64,000 nt of DNA from a virus. The stretch's first letter is position 1. Each line of letters begins with the position of its first letter. The DNA lies in IMG/VR virus record IMGVR_UViG_3300028920_000038, positions 1 through 64,000 of that record, one strand, 5' to 3'. The notes beneath the pieces were generated by a model. The model saw only the letters and a program-made list of their open reading frames with translations. It was not told the DNA's origin and did no database searches. The position numbers and the translations under genes were made by a program. Shown here piece by piece: positions 48,102-57,037 of this stretch.

Positions 48102-50429
48102 ATGAAGTTGGAGCCTATTAGCGAGTTATTAGATTATAATTTTGATAAAGACTCTCTTATATACATAAGTGATGATCATTTTGTATATGGAGAGGAATTA
48201 GACGAAAGTATAATTAAAGATATAAAAGACCATACCATTCAGATATATACTGGATATTATATCCATGAAAAAGGATGGAAGAGTCCTAAGATATATCTGT
48301 TGGGGAGAGGTAAGAATTCAGGTAAAGTTAAATTGAAGATACAGAATTTCAAACCTTATTGTTATATTAAAGCGGATGATGGAGATTATAAGGATTACCT
48401 TGGTAATAAATGTAAACAAATGATCTTCGAAACTCATCCATCAAGAATAAAATTCTATAGAGAAAGGCGTAGGAAATCTCATTATCCATTACCATATGAA
48501 GCAGACATTCTCTTCGTGAGGAGATTCCTCTGTGATGTGTATGATTATTTCAAACCTAAAGAAAAGATACAACCTAGAATAGCTATCATAGATATTGAAA
48601 CAGACTATCCAGTTAGTGAAGATATTATAGCATGGTCTATTAATGACATGGAAGGAGATATTGTTTATAGATCAAAGTTTGATGGTTTGTCATCAAAAGA
48701 ATTATCCCTGGAATTATATAACAGATTATTAGAATACGACGTAGTAACTGGATGGAACATCAATTTCGATATGGAAGAATTACAAAAACAACTAGATAGA
48801 TTTGGAACAGATAAATATATAATAGCCAATGAAATAGCAAAGATAGATTTATTAATTATATCGAAAAAGATGTATGCAAAGGAAATAAAAGGAAACTGGT
48901 CATTGGATAATGTTGGTAAGAATATTTGTGGATTAGATAAAATCCATATTGGATCCAAACAGATAAGAGATTTAGATGAGCAAGAGTTATTAGAGTATAA
49001 CGTGAGAGATAGTATCATACCTGAGATCATAGATAATGTACTTGGAGGTTTAGAAGGACATTTGATTCTATCATGGAGTCTTCAATGTATATTAGATGAT
49101 ACTACTATAACAGCAGTTGTAAATGATATAGCTCTATTAAGAGCATATCACAGAGCTGGTATAGTATTACCTTCAAGAGATTATAGTAAAGATAAATCAA
49201 AGGAAGCTAAATATAAAGCAGCAGAACCTGATGCTAGACCTGGTGTCTATAGGGAAGTAATAGCCACTGATCTTGAACATGCATACCCATCTGCTGTAAT
49301 TGCTAAGAATATATCACCAGAAACTAAGGATCCAAATGGAGTTCATGAGACTCCTAATGGAATTAGATTTAATGATAAGCATAGTGTATTTATAGATACC
49401 CTTAAAGAGATCATGATAGATAGAGGAAAAATTAAGAGTGAAATGAATAAGTTGGATCCTAAAACTGAAGAATGGAAGAAACTTAAATCTATTGATTTTG
49501 CTTTGAAGACACAAGCAGCAGCATTTAGTCATGGTATATTTGGATGGTCTAATAGCAGAATGAAAGATTATGAAGTGGCAGATTCTATTACAGCAGTTGT
49601 AAGAGATTTGATAGATACAATCAAAGAAGCTTGCGATGTAATTGGAAGACCTTGGATATATGCTCATACAGATTCAGCTTATATAAATGCACCTAAATCT
49701 GAGAAAGAAAAGATAATGAATTATCTAAATAATATCATAGAAGAGCATTGTAAAGGATATCTAATTACTCCAAAATTAGACTATAAAAAATATTATAAAG
49801 TGACTTATATACATTCACCTGCCAGAAATGTCATGGTCCCAGAAGATGTGGGTATTGATGATGATGAAGAATGGGATGTAACTGGCATGAATTTTATGAG
49901 GTCAGAAACAGCAGAACCTCTTGGTAGAATAGAAATAGATTTAATAAAGATGCTATTCAAGAAAAGATCTAAAGATAGTATTTTAAGTGAATTAAAGAAT
50001 AGAATTAAAGATTTGATAAATGAAAATTCAACAGAACTCGGAGTAATAAAACCCTTAAACAAATCAATTAGTGAATATGGAAAATTAAAAAAGGATGGAG
50101 ATATGGGAGGAATTCCATACCATATTAAAGCTTTAAAGAGAGCTAATCGTGAATATGGATATTCTGTCAATGTTGGTGAGAAGTTTATGATAATTCCTAT
50201 ATATACTGATGAAACAGAAGGAGTTAGAGTTATTAGAAGAAAGAAGATATTTATGGCATATGATATAGAAAAAGGTTTACCAGATAAATATGTAATAGAT
50301 TATGAAACATATTTAAGATCAAACTTATGGGGTAAAATAAATAATATATTTGATGTATCTCCTAAGGAATTGGAGAAATGTGTTATGACAGATGATGTAA
50401 AATCTGCATTATTTGCAGGTATAATATAG
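48102..50429 (+). CDS. polB: Family-B DNA polymerase
   Basis: 775 residues, typical for archaeal PolB. Proofreading exonuclease: IIDIETDYP (D164, E166), TGWNINFDMEEL, YNVRDSIIPEI. Polymerase: motif A ATDLEHAYPSAV (Asp near 389), motif B FALKTQAAAFSHGIFGWSNS (about 466-485), motif C YAHTDSAYI (essential Asp near 524), then KKYYKVTY. Motif C differs from the usual Y-G-D-T-D-S: the first Asp is His, while the metal-binding second Asp remains. Main replicative enzyme of the virus, downstream of its primase. Confidence 0.93.
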   Translation: MKLEPISELLDYNFDKDSLIYISDDHFVYGEELDESIIKDIKDHTIQIYTGYYIHEKGWKSPKIYLLGRGKNSGKVKLKIQNFKPYCYIKADDGDYKDYLGNKCKQMIFETHPSRIKFYRERRRKSHYPLPYEADILFVRRFLCDVYDYFKPKEKIQPRIAIIDIETDYPVSEDIIAWSINDMEGDIVYRSKFDGLSSKELSLELYNRLLEYDVVTGWNINFDMEELQKQLDRFGTDKYIIANEIAKIDLLIISKKMYAKEIKGNWSLDNVGKNICGLDKIHIGSKQIRDLDEQELLEYNVRDSIIPEIIDNVLGGLEGHLILSWSLQCILDDTTITAVVNDIALLRAYHRAGIVLPSRDYSKDKSKEAKYKAAEPDARPGVYREVIATDLEHAYPSAVIAKNISPETKDPNGVHETPNGIRFNDKHSVFIDTLKEIMIDRGKIKSEMNKLDPKTEEWKKLKSIDFALKTQAAAFSHGIFGWSNSRMKDYEVADSITAVVRDLIDTIKEACDVIGRPWIYAHTDSAYINAPKSEKEKIMNYLNNIIEEHCKGYLITPKLDYKKYYKVTYIHSPARNVMVPEDVGIDDDEEWDVTGMNFMRSETAEPLGRIEIDLIKMLFKKRSKDSILSELKNRIKDLINENSTELGVIKPLNKSISEYGKLKKDGDMGGIPYHIKALKRANREYGYSVNVGEKFMIIPIYTDETEGVRVIRRKKIFMAYDIEKGLPDKYVIDYETYLRSNLWGKINNIFDVSPKELEKCVMTDDVKSALFAGII

Positions 50430-50439
50430 GTGATATGAA

Positions 50440-50970
50440 ATGGTAGATACCAAAATGGAAAGCGAATATATTGGATCGTCAAAGATTATGACGATTGATG
50501 AAGCCAAACAAAGAAAGGGAGTTATAGGAAAAGCTGCTACAGAATTTGAAGGAGAAATAGTAAATAAACAGGATAATCTGTTCAGTGATATAATGAGTGT
50601 AACATTTGGATGGAAAATCCAAGATGATGGATCAAGAAAACTAGTGTCTAAATTACCAAATGGAAAGATTATATTTCCAGATAGATCAGAACAGATCGAA
50701 GAATTAGAACCAGGTGTTCCTTATATTTGCTTGGTTTATGAAAGAGAACGAGAAGCATTCGCTAAAGTTTGTAGTGAAGAATATCAACCAAAAATATTTA
50801 TTCCTTCATCAAGAATGCCAACTATGGTCTGGAGAGATGATTCTCATAAAGTACGAAGGAAAATTCCAGTGGCAGATTCCTATGAAGGTAGAATAGTTCT
50901 TGCTATAAAAGAAATGGAAAAATTAGGATTTCCATCAATTAAAGTTATATTTAGAAACAATCAGAAATAA
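50440..50970 (+). CDS. Hypothetical protein, 176 aa
   Basis: ATAGGTGATGAA site. Sequence looks globular: EAKQRKGVIGKAATEFEGEI, SDIMSVTFGWKIQDDG, VPYICLVYEREREAFAKVCS, RIVLAIKEMEKLGFPSIKV. Follows the polymerase and could be a processivity or accessory factor; it lacks a recognisable PCNA fold or PIP box. Unknown. Confidence 0.5.
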   Translation: MVDTKMESEYIGSSKIMTIDEAKQRKGVIGKAATEFEGEIVNKQDNLFSDIMSVTFGWKIQDDGSRKLVSKLPNGKIIFPDRSEQIEELEPGVPYICLVYEREREAFAKVCSEEYQPKIFIPSSRMPTMVWRDDSHKVRRKIPVADSYEGRIVLAIKEMEKLGFPSIKVIFRNNQK

Positions 50971-50982
50971 GGATAGATTATA

Positions 50983-51165
50983 ATGGCTAAGCGTTGTTAC
51001 ATTTGCGGAAACAATACAATATTCTATATATGGAGTTCTTCAAGAAATTTCCCTAGAGGAAGTTTAATTAAGGCTAAAAACATAACAAGTAAAAGAGAAA
51101 AGAAAAATATAAAATTAGCGGGTTATCCAGTATGTATTAATTGTTATAATAAATTATTAGAGTAG
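50983..51165 (+). CDS. Small zinc-binding protein, 60 aa
   Basis: CYIC (5-8) and CINC (51-54) at opposite ends bracket a basic middle (KAKNITSKREKKNIK): a treble-clef-like arrangement. Function unknown. Confidence 0.5.
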   Translation: MAKRCYICGNNTIFYIWSSSRNFPRGSLIKAKNITSKREKKNIKLAGYPVCINCYNKLLE

Positions 51166-51169
51166 ATAT

Positions 51170-52132
51170 ATGAAAATAGCTGTACAATGCGGATCAGTAG
51201 GAGAAAGATGCGGTATATGGACTTATTCATCTAGATTCATAGACGCAATGAATAAAATTAAAGGAGTAGAGGCATTTCCTTTTGTCTCTAAAATTAAACG
51301 AGGTAAGAAGTTCGATATTATAAATATACAATACGAACCAGGTATGTGTCCTCCAAATCTATTAAATGGTATATTACAGAAATATACCGAACCTATAGTA
51401 GTAACAGTTCATCATACTGGATATTTACCACAATTTTATCCAATGATGGATGGACTTGTTTTTCATTCCAAGAATCAAATAGTAGGAGAGCCTTGGGATT
51501 ATACAATCATAAAACATCCAGCGTTAGTATTCCCAGAAAAAGGTAAAGATAAAATGAGAAAAAAATATGGAATACCCAAAGATAAAAAAGTAATAGGAAC
51601 TGCTGGGTTTATTTGTGGTACTGGTAAGAAATTACCTAGAATTGCAGAAGAATTATTTAAGGATTTAAAAGACGATGAATTTGTTTATTTCATTACATCC
51701 TTTTGGAAAGGAGGAGATTTTTCAAATAAAGAAACTATACAAAAAATTGTAAAGAAATATAATATAAAAGAAGATCAGTTTAAATTAGATACTGAATTTG
51801 TTCCAGAAGAGATTCTAAATGAAAAGATGCAATGTTGTGATCTTTTATTCTCTTGGAATAATAGTACATCAGCTGGAGGAACTTCTGGTATAGCAATGGA
51901 TATGTTAGGAGCTAGAAGGAAAGTTATAGTGAAAGATGCTCCTCATTATTATGAAGTTTCTACTATAAAAGGTGTAGAAATTGGTAGACCAGGAGAAAAA
52001 GAATTTGTAGAAGATGTCTTTAAATTACTTAGAAAAGGAAATTTAACTGAAGTTCCAGATCCAGAACCATATTCATGGGACACACTAGCTTCTAAGTATC
52101 TAGAATATTTCGAAGAAATAGTAGGTGAATAA
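51170..52132 (+). CDS. GT-B glycosyltransferase
   Basis: 320 residues. N-terminal Rossmann half starts KIAVQCGSVGERCGIWTYSS; DIINIQYEPGM and VTVHHTGY are typical of GT4-type enzymes; C-terminal half has GTAGFICGTGKKLPRIAEEL and AGGTSGIAMDMLGARRKVIV, the nucleotide-sugar site (donor loop with Gly-Thr-Ser-Gly). Paired with a second GT-B gene by ATG overlap. Probably glycosylates virion or host surface molecules. Confidence 0.75.
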   Translation: MKIAVQCGSVGERCGIWTYSSRFIDAMNKIKGVEAFPFVSKIKRGKKFDIINIQYEPGMCPPNLLNGILQKYTEPIVVTVHHTGYLPQFYPMMDGLVFHSKNQIVGEPWDYTIIKHPALVFPEKGKDKMRKKYGIPKDKKVIGTAGFICGTGKKLPRIAEELFKDLKDDEFVYFITSFWKGGDFSNKETIQKIVKKYNIKEDQFKLDTEFVPEEILNEKMQCCDLLFSWNNSTSAGGTSGIAMDMLGARRKVIVKDAPHYYEVSTIKGVEIGRPGEKEFVEDVFKLLRKGNLTEVPDPEPYSWDTLASKYLEYFEEIVGE

Positions 52133-53406
52133 TGACACAAGAAAGAGTATTATTAGTGGGAGATTCTTTAGAAGGTCCAACAGGATTTGCTACAGATTTA
52201 GCAGGAGTATCTTGGTGCTTAGCTAAAAAATACGATGTTCATGTTCTTGGTTTACAATCCAGAGGTAAAAGTAAAGTTAAAATAGGAATTGAAGATGAAC
52301 AAAGACAGGTTATACAGCATCCAAATTATCCCAGATCAAAAGAAAGATGGGATTTTGGTACAAGATCTTTACCTAGATTGTTAGATGAATTAGAACCAGA
52401 TGCTTTAGTTACAGTGAATGATATTCAAATGGTATCTCATGTACCACAAACTATGTGTCCAAACAGTATTAATATGCCAGTTATTGATTTACCTTCTAAA
52501 AAATTTGTATCTGAAACTGCATTGATGGAAAAACTTAAAGGAGAAATTATAAAGTTCCAAGAGAGATTTCCTAGAGAAGTTAAATGGGTTCAATATGCTC
52601 CTCAAGATGGAGATCCTCCTATGCAGAATTGGGAGTATATATATAAAATGGCAGATCAAGTTGTGGCTATGTCTGATTATGGTAAAGATATATTTAAGAA
52701 TTTTTTCAAAATGGATGTACCTAGAATCTGGCATGGGGTAAATACAACTACTTTTACAAATGAAGAGAAGCCTGAACCTTTAAAAGATAAATTTATAGTA
52801 GGTAATTTTAATAGAAATCAACCTAGAAAACAACCAGTGAGAACAATGATAGCTTTCTCTAAATTTGCTCAAGATAAGAATGATGTACTCCTACATATGC
52901 AAATGGATTGGAAAGATCAATTTGGATGGCCTATAAGTTATTTTGCTAATCTTTATGGAATATCCAATAAAATGATACAACCAAAACCAGTTGGTATCCC
53001 AACAGAAGAAGTTGCTAAAACCTATAATATGTGGGATATTAATTGTAATGCAACAGCTGGTGAAGGATTCGGATTAACACATATTGAAGGATTTGCTTGC
53101 GGATTACCTAGTATAGGAACAGATTACACTACAAGTAGAGAACTTATTATCAAAGGTAAACCTTCTCCAAGAGGAGAATTGGTACGTCCTATAGATTTAC
53201 ATTGGCAAAAAATGGACGTAGCAGCAGTACGAAGAGCTTTAGTAGATATTAATCACTTAGCAGAAATATTTAATAAATACTATTATAATAGAGATCTTGT
53301 GAAAGAGCATGGAAAGAATGCAGAAAAATGGGTAAAGAAGAATTGTAGTTGGAATGTTATTGAACCTCAATGGCTGAAAGTTGTTGATGATGTTTTATCA
53401 AAATAG
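52132..53406 (+). CDS. GT-B (GT4-like) glycosyltransferase
   Basis: 424 residues. LLVGDSLEGPTGFATDLAGV (acceptor-side Gly-rich loop), WHGVNTTTF, FIVGNFNRNQPRKQPVRTMI (linker to donor domain), and GEGFGLTHIEGFACGLPSIG with the E-x7-E motif that binds the sugar nucleotide. Substrate unknown. Coupled to the previous transferase. Confidence 0.85.
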   Translation: MTQERVLLVGDSLEGPTGFATDLAGVSWCLAKKYDVHVLGLQSRGKSKVKIGIEDEQRQVIQHPNYPRSKERWDFGTRSLPRLLDELEPDALVTVNDIQMVSHVPQTMCPNSINMPVIDLPSKKFVSETALMEKLKGEIIKFQERFPREVKWVQYAPQDGDPPMQNWEYIYKMADQVVAMSDYGKDIFKNFFKMDVPRIWHGVNTTTFTNEEKPEPLKDKFIVGNFNRNQPRKQPVRTMIAFSKFAQDKNDVLLHMQMDWKDQFGWPISYFANLYGISNKMIQPKPVGIPTEEVAKTYNMWDINCNATAGEGFGLTHIEGFACGLPSIGTDYTTSRELIIKGKPSPRGELVRPIDLHWQKMDVAAVRRALVDINHLAEIFNKYYYNRDLVKEHGKNAEKWVKKNCSWNVIEPQWLKVVDDVLSK

Positions 53407-53415
53407 AGGAATATA

Positions 53416-53637
53416 ATGACGAGTTTAAAAGAATTAGAATTCGCGATAGATTCTTTAGTTGAAGAATTGATAGCAGTAAAAGTTTATTTCCAAAGAGTTA
53501 GACAAACAAAAGATAAAGAATTAAAAGCAATACTCTCTCATAATCTAGATGAAGAGAAAGAACATGCTGCTATGTTAATAAATTGGTTGCGTAGTATAGA
53601 TAAAGAATTCGATAAGAAATTTACAGAGCATGATTAA
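53416..53637 (+). CDS. Encapsulated-ferritin (EncFtn) homologue
   Basis: 73 residues, shorter than usual (about 90-120). Two helices match the family: SLVEELIAVKVYFQRVRQT with the metal-binding Glu and Tyr, and HNLDEEKEHAAMLINWLRS with the E-x-x-H of the ferroxidase site. The rest of the known core, LKAIL..N, D-K-E-F-D-K-K, also fits. EncFtn forms ring decamers that oxidise iron inside encapsulin shells, which share the HK97 fold with viral capsids. The usual encapsulin-targeting tail is missing; it ends shortly after FDKKF. Confidence 0.85.
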   Translation: MTSLKELEFAIDSLVEELIAVKVYFQRVRQTKDKELKAILSHNLDEEKEHAAMLINWLRSIDKEFDKKFTEHD

Positions 53638-53866
53638 ATTAAGAAAAATAAGAATAGATAGATTGTTTATACAAGGATTATTATATAGAGTTCATATAAT
53701 ATTAATACAATCTATATTTTGGTATATACTTTTAGGAATAACAACTGGTATGTGGAAATGGGAATGGGCAATAAGTTCATCTCTATTGTGGAATGTTATA
53801 AATACATTTCTTTATTATAATTTCCATTATTGGATATCAAGATTATGGAAATTAGGGAAGGAATAA
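53630..53866 (+). CDS. Membrane protein, DUF2061-like
   Basis: 78 residues overlapping the ferritin end. LFIQGLLYRVHIILIQSIFW, YILLGITTGMWKWEWAISSS, NVINTFLYYNFHYWISRLWK follow the pattern of DUF2061 (R..WR..A..T.......T......A......N....Y..HER.W). Two spans. Function unknown; linkage with ferritin may imply a metal link. Confidence 0.5.
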   Translation: MIKLRKIRIDRLFIQGLLYRVHIILIQSIFWYILLGITTGMWKWEWAISSSLLWNVINTFLYYNFHYWISRLWKLGKE

Positions 53867-53868
53867 TA

Positions 53869-54072
53869 ATGAGAGGATTTGGAAGAGGAAGAAGTATGAG
53901 AAATTATCAAAGACCAGGAAGAAATAGATTCCCAACTGGAGATAAACCTGGCTCTGGTCCTGGAGGATATTGTATATGTCCTTCTTGTGGATATAAAACA
54001 CCTCATAGTAGGTTAAGGCCTTGCAATCAAAGGACCTGTCCAAAATGTGGCGATACATTAACAAAGGAATAG
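53869..54072 (+). CDS. Gly/Arg-rich zinc-ribbon protein, 67 aa
   Basis: ATG 53869 after AAGGAATAATA. N-terminus is an RGG-like stretch (MRGFGRGRSMRNYQRPGR), then GPGGYCICPSCGYKTPHSRL, and PCNQRTCPKCGD with a rubredoxin-like four-Cys ribbon. This architecture is common in archaea and clostridia in small metal-linked gene sets; RGG parts can bind RNA. Function unknown. Confidence 0.6.
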   Translation: MRGFGRGRSMRNYQRPGRNRFPTGDKPGSGPGGYCICPSCGYKTPHSRLRPCNQRTCPKCGDTLTKE

Positions 54073-54375
54073 ATGACATCTAAAAAGAGACTATTGGAAT
54101 TATACGAAAAATGCTTAGATGAAATGTATAAAGAATCCGTACCTTCGATAACTTGGGAACAGTACAAAGAGAAGTACGGAGGAACTGATATACAGGGATT
54201 TAAATATCATTATCTTTCAAATGAGAGATTCAAAGAAATCGGAGATAAATATTTAAAGAAAATTAATAAAAAAGATAGACCTAGTTTTATGATGTCTTTA
54301 GTAGATTTATCTCCTACATGTAGTGAAAAACAATGGAAGATAGATACCAAAGAAAAATTAAAGGAGAAAAAATGA
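54073..54375 (+). CDS. Hypothetical protein, 100 aa
   Basis: No gap to the previous gene. Helical and charged (LLELYEKCLDEMYKESVPSI, WEQYKEKYGG). One Cys near the end. Not recognised. Confidence 0.5.
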   Translation: MTSKKRLLELYEKCLDEMYKESVPSITWEQYKEKYGGTDIQGFKYHYLSNERFKEIGDKYLKKINKKDRPSFMMSLVDLSPTCSEKQWKIDTKEKLKEKK

Positions 54376-54518
54376 AATTCATAGAGTGCACTTGTTCAAA
54401 TTGTAATTTGTCATATAAGATTACATTTGATGAAGATATATCAGAATTTAGTTTATATTGTCCTGTATGTGGGTGCAATGATATTCAATATCATAAAATT
54501 GATCCAAATGGTTTTTAA
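54372..54518 (+). CDS. Zinc-ribbon protein, 48 aa
   Basis: ATG 54372 after AAGGAGAAAAA; ATGA overlap with the previous gene. CTCSNC (6-11) and CPVCGC (31-36) with a strand-rich middle: a zinc ribbon. Function unknown. Confidence 0.5.
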   Translation: MKFIECTCSNCNLSYKITFDEDISEFSLYCPVCGCNDIQYHKIDPNGF

Positions 54519-54533
54519 ATATAGAGGGTTAAT

Positions 54534-54920
54534 ATGTTTTGGTATTTATGTCTTGTAGTTTTTTTTATAAGTGTAGTATATTTATATTGGAGGTATAAAA
54601 TGGCAGATGTCATTACAGATACATATCCTTTACATATTGGTTTAGTTCAACATGGACATGCAAAGATTTATAATGTTGTGGCTCCAGAAGAAGTAGAACA
54701 AGGAGATCCTTATAACATAGAATATGATTGTAAGAATGAAGGAGCGGTAACTGATCTTATCTTTGGTCACGTGAAGAATGATTCTGATGAAATTATATTT
54801 GAAGGAACAGATTGGGAAGAAAATATACCATCAGGTCAGCAAGTTCATAGGATAGCTCAAATGCCACCTATTAATGAGCCAATGGACGTAACCATAGTTG
54901 TTGGATATAGGAAACCTTAA
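54534..54920 (+). CDS. Ig-like domain protein with optional membrane anchor
   Basis: From ATG 54534 (after GAGGGTTAAT) the protein has an N-terminal membrane helix (FWYLCLVVFFISVVYLYW) followed by a beta-sandwich-like domain. A second in-frame ATG at 54600 has its own GGAGG site and would make a soluble 106-residue form beginning MADVITDTYPLHIGLVQ. Two forms are possible. The ITDTxxLHIG string recurs at the C-terminus of the caspase-like protein at 55238. Likely surface-linked. Confidence 0.55.
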   Translation: MFWYLCLVVFFISVVYLYWRYKMADVITDTYPLHIGLVQHGHAKIYNVVAPEEVEQGDPYNIEYDCKNEGAVTDLIFGHVKNDSDEIIFEGTDWEENIPSGQQVHRIAQMPPINEPMDVTIVVGYRKP

Positions 54921-54924
54921 AAAC

Positions 54925-55257
54925 ATGTACGAAGTATTTTTTGAATTAGGAGAAGAGAATTATCCAGTTGTTAGGATTGGAGAGGATTTTCTCTCTCCTA
55001 AAGATTTAATTGAAAACAATATTCCTATAGAAGTAATAAATACTATAGATCCAGATTGGGATCTATTAACTGAACGAATTAAATTAAAAATATCAGATGG
55101 AAGAATTATTGAAAGGTATACAACAAATGGGAAAATAACTCCAGAAGATATTCTAAGCAACGTTATAGATAGAACTGATGATGGCTATAGATATATGATA
55201 CAGGAACATAATACAATAAGATATATGGTTGAAGAGCATGGCAGCGAATCAATCTAG
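54925..55257 (+). CDS. Hypothetical protein, 110 aa
   Basis: ATG 54925 is the simplest start, though without a clear ribosome-binding site. EVFFELGEENYPVVRIGEDF then RIKLKISDGRIIERYTTNG. No family. Overlaps the caspase-like gene. Confidence 0.45.
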   Translation: MYEVFFELGEENYPVVRIGEDFLSPKDLIENNIPIEVINTIDPDWDLLTERIKLKISDGRIIERYTTNGKITPEDILSNVIDRTDDGYRYMIQEHNTIRYMVEEHGSESI

Positions 55258-55891
55258 AATGGCTATAATAAGTCCTTGCCACGATACTGCTAATCTATAT
55301 GTCCATAATTGGATGGAACCTTATCTTGTCCCTATGTTAGACCCATGGGAATTACATAAGTTTTATTGTGAAGAAGCAAGAGGGTTATATCATGTGTTTC
55401 CAGATTTTGAAGTGTATCATCCTAAAGGATTATTTGAACATGGACATGGTAGCACAAATTCTATAACTGGCCACAATTCATATGCAATTTGGGCTTTATG
55501 GGGTGGAGGACCACAATATATGCCTCTACTAGAAGATAAAATTGTATACTTTATTTCTTGTCATACTGGACAAGGTCTTGGACCAGCTATGGTTAGTGAA
55601 TATGGTGCAAGAGCATATATGGGATATGATGATCTTTGTTATGTAGGATATGGCGGAAGATGGAAAGAATGTCTATTAGAACCATGGATTGCTTTAGTAG
55701 AAGGATGTACAGTAGGTCAAGCATATCAGAGAGGAATTGATATGTATAATTGGTGGATAGACCAAACTGGATATGATCATCTTATTCATAATAGAGACCA
55801 CTTTGTTATGTTCGGTGATCCTGATGCTAAATTATTAGAAGAAGATTTAATTATTACCGATACACATCAGCTTCATATAGGAATGCTATGA
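55238..55891 (+). CDS. Caspase-fold (C25/gingipain-like) protease
   Basis: 217 residues from ATG 55238. FEHGHGSTNSITGH holds the candidate catalytic His, VYFISCHTGQGLGPAMVSEY the candidate nucleophile Cys in the usual S-C-x-[ST]-G context, and GARAYMGYDD follows as in C25 peptidases. The C-terminus DTHQLHIGML resembles the start of the Ig-like domain at 54600, as if a C-terminal Ig domain had been cut off. Possible role: processing of surface or virion proteins, or a cell-death-type protease. Confidence 0.65.
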   Translation: MAANQSRMAIISPCHDTANLYVHNWMEPYLVPMLDPWELHKFYCEEARGLYHVFPDFEVYHPKGLFEHGHGSTNSITGHNSYAIWALWGGGPQYMPLLEDKIVYFISCHTGQGLGPAMVSEYGARAYMGYDDLCYVGYGGRWKECLLEPWIALVEGCTVGQAYQRGIDMYNWWIDQTGYDHLIHNRDHFVMFGDPDAKLLEEDLIITDTHQLHIGML

Positions 55892-56043
55892 TTTGTCCTA
55901 ATTGTAAGAATAAATGTAATATTAATGAACAAGTTAAATATTGTAATAAATGCGGTTATATTTTTATAGATTTACTCAATATCCATGTCTCTCTAAATAA
56001 TATAGGAAATAGAAGATCATTAGAAAATGTAGATATGGATTGA
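55888..56043 (+). CDS. Zinc-ribbon mini-protein, 51 aa
   Basis: ATGA overlap. CPNCKNKC (3-10) and CNKCGY near 19-24, then a hydrophobic strand (IFIDLLNIHVSLNNIG). Unknown. Confidence 0.45.
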   Translation: MICPNCKNKCNINEQVKYCNKCGYIFIDLLNIHVSLNNIGNRRSLENVDMD

Positions 56044-56071
56044 TGTTAAAATGTTTAAAGAAGGAGGAAAT

Positions 56072-56560
56072 ATGAAACACCAATGGATATTAGCAATGCT
56101 AATAGTTCTTTTAGTAGGAATGGTAGCATTGACAGGTTGTATAGAATTTAACTCACAAAATGAAGAAGAGCAAGATACAAATAGATTACCAGTTATAAAT
56201 CTTATATATCCAATAAAACAGTATGATACATTGACTACTGACAATATAGAATCTACACCACCACCGTGGTATTATTTTCACTATCGGTATAATAGAGTAG
56301 CAGCATATATACAAGATCCAGATGGAGATGAAATGAATATTCAATTCTGGAAAAAGGATGCCAACTCAGATGAGTGGGTAGGTATAGGAAATTTCTTAGG
56401 ATATAATGGAACATATCAAGCAAATTTGTATCCAACAAATGCTGCTGTTAGATGGTTACAAGTAAGAATAGATGCTTCAGATGGACATGGAACTACCACT
56501 AAGAGAGTTATGTTACATTATTATTTACCAATAATTTGTGGAAATTCCGTAGGAGTATAA
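56072..56560 (+). CDS. Lipoprotein with Ig-like domain
   Basis: ATG 56072 with AAGGAGGAAAT upstream. Signal peptide MKHQWILAMLIVLLVGMVAL followed by the lipobox LTGC, then an acidic linker and a beta domain (AAYIQDPDGDEMNIQFWKKD, WLQVRIDASDGHGTTTKR) of the PKD/Ig type. 162 residues, exported and anchored outside the cell membrane. Virus-made surface lipoproteins may exclude superinfection (inference). Confidence 0.75.
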   Translation: MKHQWILAMLIVLLVGMVALTGCIEFNSQNEEEQDTNRLPVINLIYPIKQYDTLTTDNIESTPPPWYYFHYRYNRVAAYIQDPDGDEMNIQFWKKDANSDEWVGIGNFLGYNGTYQANLYPTNAAVRWLQVRIDASDGHGTTTKRVMLHYYLPIICGNSVGV

Positions 56561-56605
56561 GGTTTAAATAATGTATGTAAGAAATGTTATAAATTTATAT
56601 GAAAA

Positions 56606-57037
56606 ATGATAGATATAATTGATATAGCAAGATTAACATTAATATTTATATTCTCATTCTTTAGTAGCTTCTTGTGGCATGAATTGTGTCATGGACTCGA
56701 AGCGATCAGACAAGGATCTTCAAAAGCTAATATTATAGTTAAACCATGGACTATGATGACTGGTGGAGATCACATAACTAATAGTAAATTATTCTTTTTA
56801 GCCGGTGGTTTGTATTCAGGAATTATATTTATATTAGCAGGATTACTAACAATAGATCCGTACTTTAGATTCTCATTTCTAACAGTTGGATTGATGAATG
56901 TATTCTACAGTTATTATGAAATGGAGTATATAACAAAGCATAGTCCATCTATTTACCGAGCAATTCGATATAGTATTTATTTTTTAACTATATTAGGGAT
57001 GACATGTTTATTTTATTTTTTAGGATATATACCATAA
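56606..57037 (+). CDS. Membrane metalloprotease, M50-like
   Basis: 143 residues with four to five hydrophobic segments. SSFLWHELCHGLEAIRQG places an HExxH in a membrane helix, typical of site-2-protease relatives or DUF3267-type proteins. A second conserved metal ligand (N/D-P-G) is not obvious. Close to the lipoprotein gene. Confidence 0.65.
   Translation: MIDIIDIARLTLIFIFSFFSSFLWHELCHGLEAIRQGSSKANIIVKPWTMMTGGDHITNSKLFFLAGGLYSGIIFILAGLLTIDPYFRFSFLTVGLMNVFYSYYEMEYITKHSPSIYRAIRYSIYFLTILGMTCLFYFLGYIP

Noticed and set aside
48665-50170. Minus-strand frames of 117-121 codons
   Set aside because: Shadows of the DNA polymerase gene.
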